A stretch of DNA of 6,005 nucleotides. Source: Acidobacteriota bacterium. Lineage in GTDB: Bacteria; Acidobacteriota; Terriglobia; Terriglobales; Acidobacteriaceae. Below the pieces are notes generated by a model. It worked only from the letters and a program-made list of their open reading frames with translations, had not been told where the DNA came from and searched no databases. Shown piece by piece: positions 3,464 to 6,005 of this stretch; the first letter of the stretch is position 1; each line of letters opens with the position of its first letter. Made by a program: the position numbers and the translations under genes. The DNA lies in NCBI GenBank assembly GCA_021781255.1, contig JAJXXG010000983.1:1-6005 (forward strand), in the 5' to 3' direction.

Positions 3464-6005
3464 GCCTGAATACATCGAATTGCACGCGGCCAGTTCCTTC
3501 AGCTTTCTGAATGGTGCATCGCAGCCAGAATCGCTGATAGAGCGAGCTGCCCAACTCGGCATGCCCGCGATAGCTCTTTCAGATAGAAACGGCGTCTATG
3601 GGGCCGCGCGGTTCCACACAGCGGCGGTTCGGCGCGGCCTAAGAGCGCACATCGGCGCGGAGATTGCCGTTTCATCCTGGGGTAACAGACTCATCCCTCC
3701 AGTCTGGTTACCGCACCAGTACACGCCGGAACCATCCCGTCTGGTGCTTCTCTGTGCATCGCAAATCGGCTATCAGAATCTTTGCCAGCTCGTTACCCGC
3801 TTCAAGATGCGTGAAACATCGAAGGCCGAAGGCGCTGCTACGCTCGATGACCTGGAAGAGTTTTCAGACGGACTTATCTGTCTTACCGGAGGTGAAGAAG
3901 GACCGCTTGCGGCGGCATTAGCTCGCGGCGGATTTGAAGAAGCGCGCCGGGTCGTGGAGCGGCTGACTTCAATCTACGGGCATGGCAATGTGTTTGTGGA
4001 ACTCCAGCGGCACCAATTGAGAGACGAGGAATGCCGCAATCAGAGGGCGCTTGACATCGCATCCAGTCTCCAATTGCCGGTGATTGCAACCAATGGCGCG
4101 CGTTATGCCACAGGGAAGGACCGTGAACTCCTGGATGTGTTTACCGCAATCCGTCACCACACGACGCTGGACCGGGCAGGTCGCCTGCTTGCTGCAAACT
4201 CTACGCGCTGTCTACGAACGGCGAGAGAAATGGCCGCGATCTTCCGTGATCTTTCTGAAGCGATCGCAAATACGCGCATTGTGAGTGACCGGCTGGGATT
4301 CACGCTCGACAATCTGGGCTATCAGTTCCCACGCTATCCGGTGCCTGATGGAGAGTCGATGGGCAGTTTTCTCGAAAAGCGTGTGGAAGAGGGCGTGCGT
4401 AAACGTTATGGTTCACCGGAAAAGCGGCATCTACTCGATAAAGCGCGCACGCAGGTACGGCATGAACTGGCTCTCATCGCAAAACTAGGTTTTGCCGGAT
4501 ATTTCCTCATCGTCTGGGACATTATCCGCTACTGCCAGCAACACGGAATTTTGGTGCAGGGGCGCGGCTCGGCGGCAAACTCTGCCGTGTGCTACGCCCT
4601 TGAAATAACCGCTGTCGATCCGGTGGGCATGGAACTGCTCTTTGAGCGGTTTCTGAGTGAGAATCGCGGCGAATGGCCGGACATTGATCTTGACCTGCCT
4701 TCCGGCGACCATCGTGAGCAGGTGATTCAGTACATCTATGAACGGTACGGCGCGCTGGGTGCGGCCATGACCGCGAACGTGATTACATATCGCGGGCGCT
4801 CCGCGGCGCGTGAAGTCGGCAAGGCGCTTGGCTTTGAGGAAGATACAATTGCGCGGCTTTCAAGCCTTGTGGGCCACTGGGAGTGGCATGGTGCAAACGA
4901 CACGATGGTGCGGCATTTTGAGCAGGCGAACTTCGATGTGCGGCACCCGCGAATTGCCCGATATTTGGAACTGTGCGAGCGGATGCAGGACATGCCGCGT
5001 CATCTCGGCCAGCATTCGGGAGGTATGGTGATTTGCGCCGGTTTGCTCAATCGAGTTGTGCCCATCGAACGAGCATCGATGCCAGGCAGGACAGTCATTC
5101 AGTGGGACAAAGAAGACTGCGCAGATATGGGTCTCATCAAAGTTGACCTGCTCGGTCTGGGCATGATGGCCGTGCTCAAGGATTGCATCGAACTTATACC
5201 GCAACACTACGGAAAGCAAGTCGATCTTGCGGCCCTGCCAGAAGACGCACAGGTATACGATACCCTCCGTAAAGCCGACACTGTAGGGATGTTCCAGGTA
5301 GAAAGCCGTGCGCAGATGGCCTCACTGCCCCACAATGCGCCAACACGTTTTTACGATCTTGTTGTGCAGGTTGCCATCATTCGTCCCGGTCCTATCGTGG
5401 GCAAAATGATGCACCCCTACATGCGCAGACGGCAGGGCAAGGAGGAGGTGACATATCCTCACCCGTCGTTGGAACCCGTGCTTAAGCGCACGCTGGGTGT
5501 CCCGCTCTTTCAGGAGCAACTTTTGCGCATGGCAATGACGGTTGCCAGTTTCACAGGTGCTGAGGCTGAGGAATTGCGTCGTGCTGTAGGAATGCGGCGC
5601 TCGATGCAACGCATGAAAGACCTGGAAGGCCGTTTGCGCGGGGGCATGACGCAGAACGGTATCAGCGCTGAGGCTCAGGACAAAATCGTGCAGGGTATCT
5701 CATCGTTTGCGATGTACGGTTTCCCTGAGTCGCACGCAGCCAGCTTTGCGCTGATTGCCTATGCGTCCGCATATCTCAAGGAGTATTACCTTGCCGCTTT
5801 CACCTGCGCCATGCTCAACAATCAACCGATGGGTTTCTATTCTCCTGCGGTTCTGGTAAAAGATGCGCAGCGCCGCGGTCTGCGCGTGCGTCCCATGGAT
5901 GTGCAGCGCTCCGGCTGTCTCTGTACGGTTGAAGAGGAACCCGACGGCTCGCGTTCACTGCGCATTGGTTTGAACTACGCAAGAGGGCTTCGTAAATCAT
6001 CTGCA
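3456..6005 (+). CDS. dnaE2: Error-prone DNA polymerase DnaE2/ImuC (C family), 3' end outside the window
   Basis: The catalytic component of the mutasome: a second, non-essential DnaE-type polymerase used for translesion synthesis and damage-induced mutagenesis. The window holds 850 codons without a stop; the family is usually about 1,020-1,100 residues, so the C-terminal OB-fold region is missing. Order seen: an N-terminal PHP domain beginning ELHAASSFSFLNGAS (8-22), where the HxH metal motif is degenerate; palm with GRGSAANSAVCYALEIT (RGSAAN 370-375); catalytic PDIDLD with Asp409 and Asp411; a third acidic residue Asp564 in IKVDLLGLGMM; RHLGQHSGGMVI (515-526); GMFQVESRAQM; VAIIRPGPIVGKMMHPY; and FPESHAASFALIAYASAYLK (756-775), leading toward the helix-hairpin-helix region. 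DPVGMELLFERFLSENRGEWPDID matches the DnaE2 rather than DnaE1 style, and position after imuAB confirms it. The catalytic residues look intact. Coupled to imuB by an 8-nt overlap, so a frameshift upstream may lower its expression. Confidence 0.95.
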   Translation, partial: MTEPEYIELHAASSFSFLNGASQPESLIERAAQLGMPAIALSDRNGVYGAARFHTAAVRRGLRAHIGAEIAVSSWGNRLIPPVWLPHQYTPEPSRLVLLCASQIGYQNLCQLVTRFKMRETSKAEGAATLDDLEEFSDGLICLTGGEEGPLAAALARGGFEEARRVVERLTSIYGHGNVFVELQRHQLRDEECRNQRALDIASSLQLPVIATNGARYATGKDRELLDVFTAIRHHTTLDRAGRLLAANSTRCLRTAREMAAIFRDLSEAIANTRIVSDRLGFTLDNLGYQFPRYPVPDGESMGSFLEKRVEEGVRKRYGSPEKRHLLDKARTQVRHELALIAKLGFAGYFLIVWDIIRYCQQHGILVQGRGSAANSAVCYALEITAVDPVGMELLFERFLSENRGEWPDIDLDLPSGDHREQVIQYIYERYGALGAAMTANVITYRGRSAAREVGKALGFEEDTIARLSSLVGHWEWHGANDTMVRHFEQANFDVRHPRIARYLELCERMQDMPRHLGQHSGGMVICAGLLNRVVPIERASMPGRTVIQWDKEDCADMGLIKVDLLGLGMMAVLKDCIELIPQHYGKQVDLAALPEDAQVYDTLRKADTVGMFQVESRAQMASLPHNAPTRFYDLVVQVAIIRPGPIVGKMMHPYMRRRQGKEEVTYPHPSLEPVLKRTLGVPLFQEQLLRMAMTVASFTGAEAEELRRAVGMRRSMQRMKDLEGRLRGGMTQNGISAEAQDKIVQGISSFAMYGFPESHAASFALIAYASAYLKEYYLAAFTCAMLNNQPMGFYSPAVLVKDAQRRGLRVRPMDVQRSGCLCTVEEEPDGSRSLRIGLNYARGLRKSSA
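3723..3742 (+). repeat. 20-bp direct repeat, copy 2 (in dnaE2)
   Basis: Identical to positions 3023-3042 and in the same codon phase; encodes Thr-Pro-Glu-Pro-Ser-Arg-Leu at DnaE2 residues 90-96, between LPHQY and VLLCASQIGYQNL in the PHP domain. With copy 1 it could recombine to delete exactly 700 bp. Confidence 0.9.

Noticed and set aside
1..6005. CRISPR array, insertion sequence, prophage or tRNA gene
   Set aside because: No repeat-spacer pattern, transposase-like frame, terminal inverted repeats or tRNA-like cloverleaf was found on either strand.

Overview
This window is a bacterial SOS and mutagenesis locus. It carries a divergently transcribed SRAP-family gene (HMCES/YedK type) and an imuA-imuB-dnaE2 'mutasome' operon, which makes the translesion polymerase cassette used for damage-induced mutagenesis. 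The protein sequences read most like Acidobacteriota (Terriglobia). That is an impression from family resemblance, not a search result. The DNA is moderately GC-rich, and gene spacing is tight, with stop/start overlaps.

Layout. Positions 1-402 hold no gene I recognise; both strands are largely open there, and a weak hairpin followed by T6 lies at 362-381. The SRAP gene occupies 1137 down to 403 on the minus strand and has all the expected catalytic residues. The divergent intergenic region (1138-1242) contains a TTGACA -35-like box and a striking array of four CGAA direct repeats at 10-, 11- and 10-bp spacing. The array overlaps the likely imuA -10 region and is the best candidate for a LexA-type operator shared by both transcripts. 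imuA (1243-2004) encodes a RecA-like accessory protein. imuB (2001-3463) encodes the catalytically inactive Y-family bridging protein. dnaE2/imuC (3456 to beyond the window end) encodes the error-prone C-family polymerase and runs off the right edge after 850 codons.

How they work together. In characterised systems ImuA and ImuB bring DnaE2 to the replication clamp at lesions, and DnaE2 does the mutagenic synthesis. SRAP proteins protect abasic sites in single-stranded DNA by forming a covalent crosslink. Shared damage-inducible control of both divergent units would therefore make sense.

Main anomaly. imuB is not a single reading frame. After the SPRIED motif, about 10-14 residues normal for the family are missing and the frame shifts by -1, so the reading frame stops at 2402 while the rest of the protein continues in another frame from about 2309 to 3463. 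The flanking imuA and the visible dnaE2 are intact. Either this is a recent lesion that disables the mutasome, or it is an assembly artefact. A second oddity is an exact 20-bp repeat, in frame in both imuB and dnaE2 and encoding the same heptapeptide, with the copies exactly 700 bp apart. I found no evidence of an undescribed system; the interest lies in the operator array, the imuB lesion and the shared repeat.
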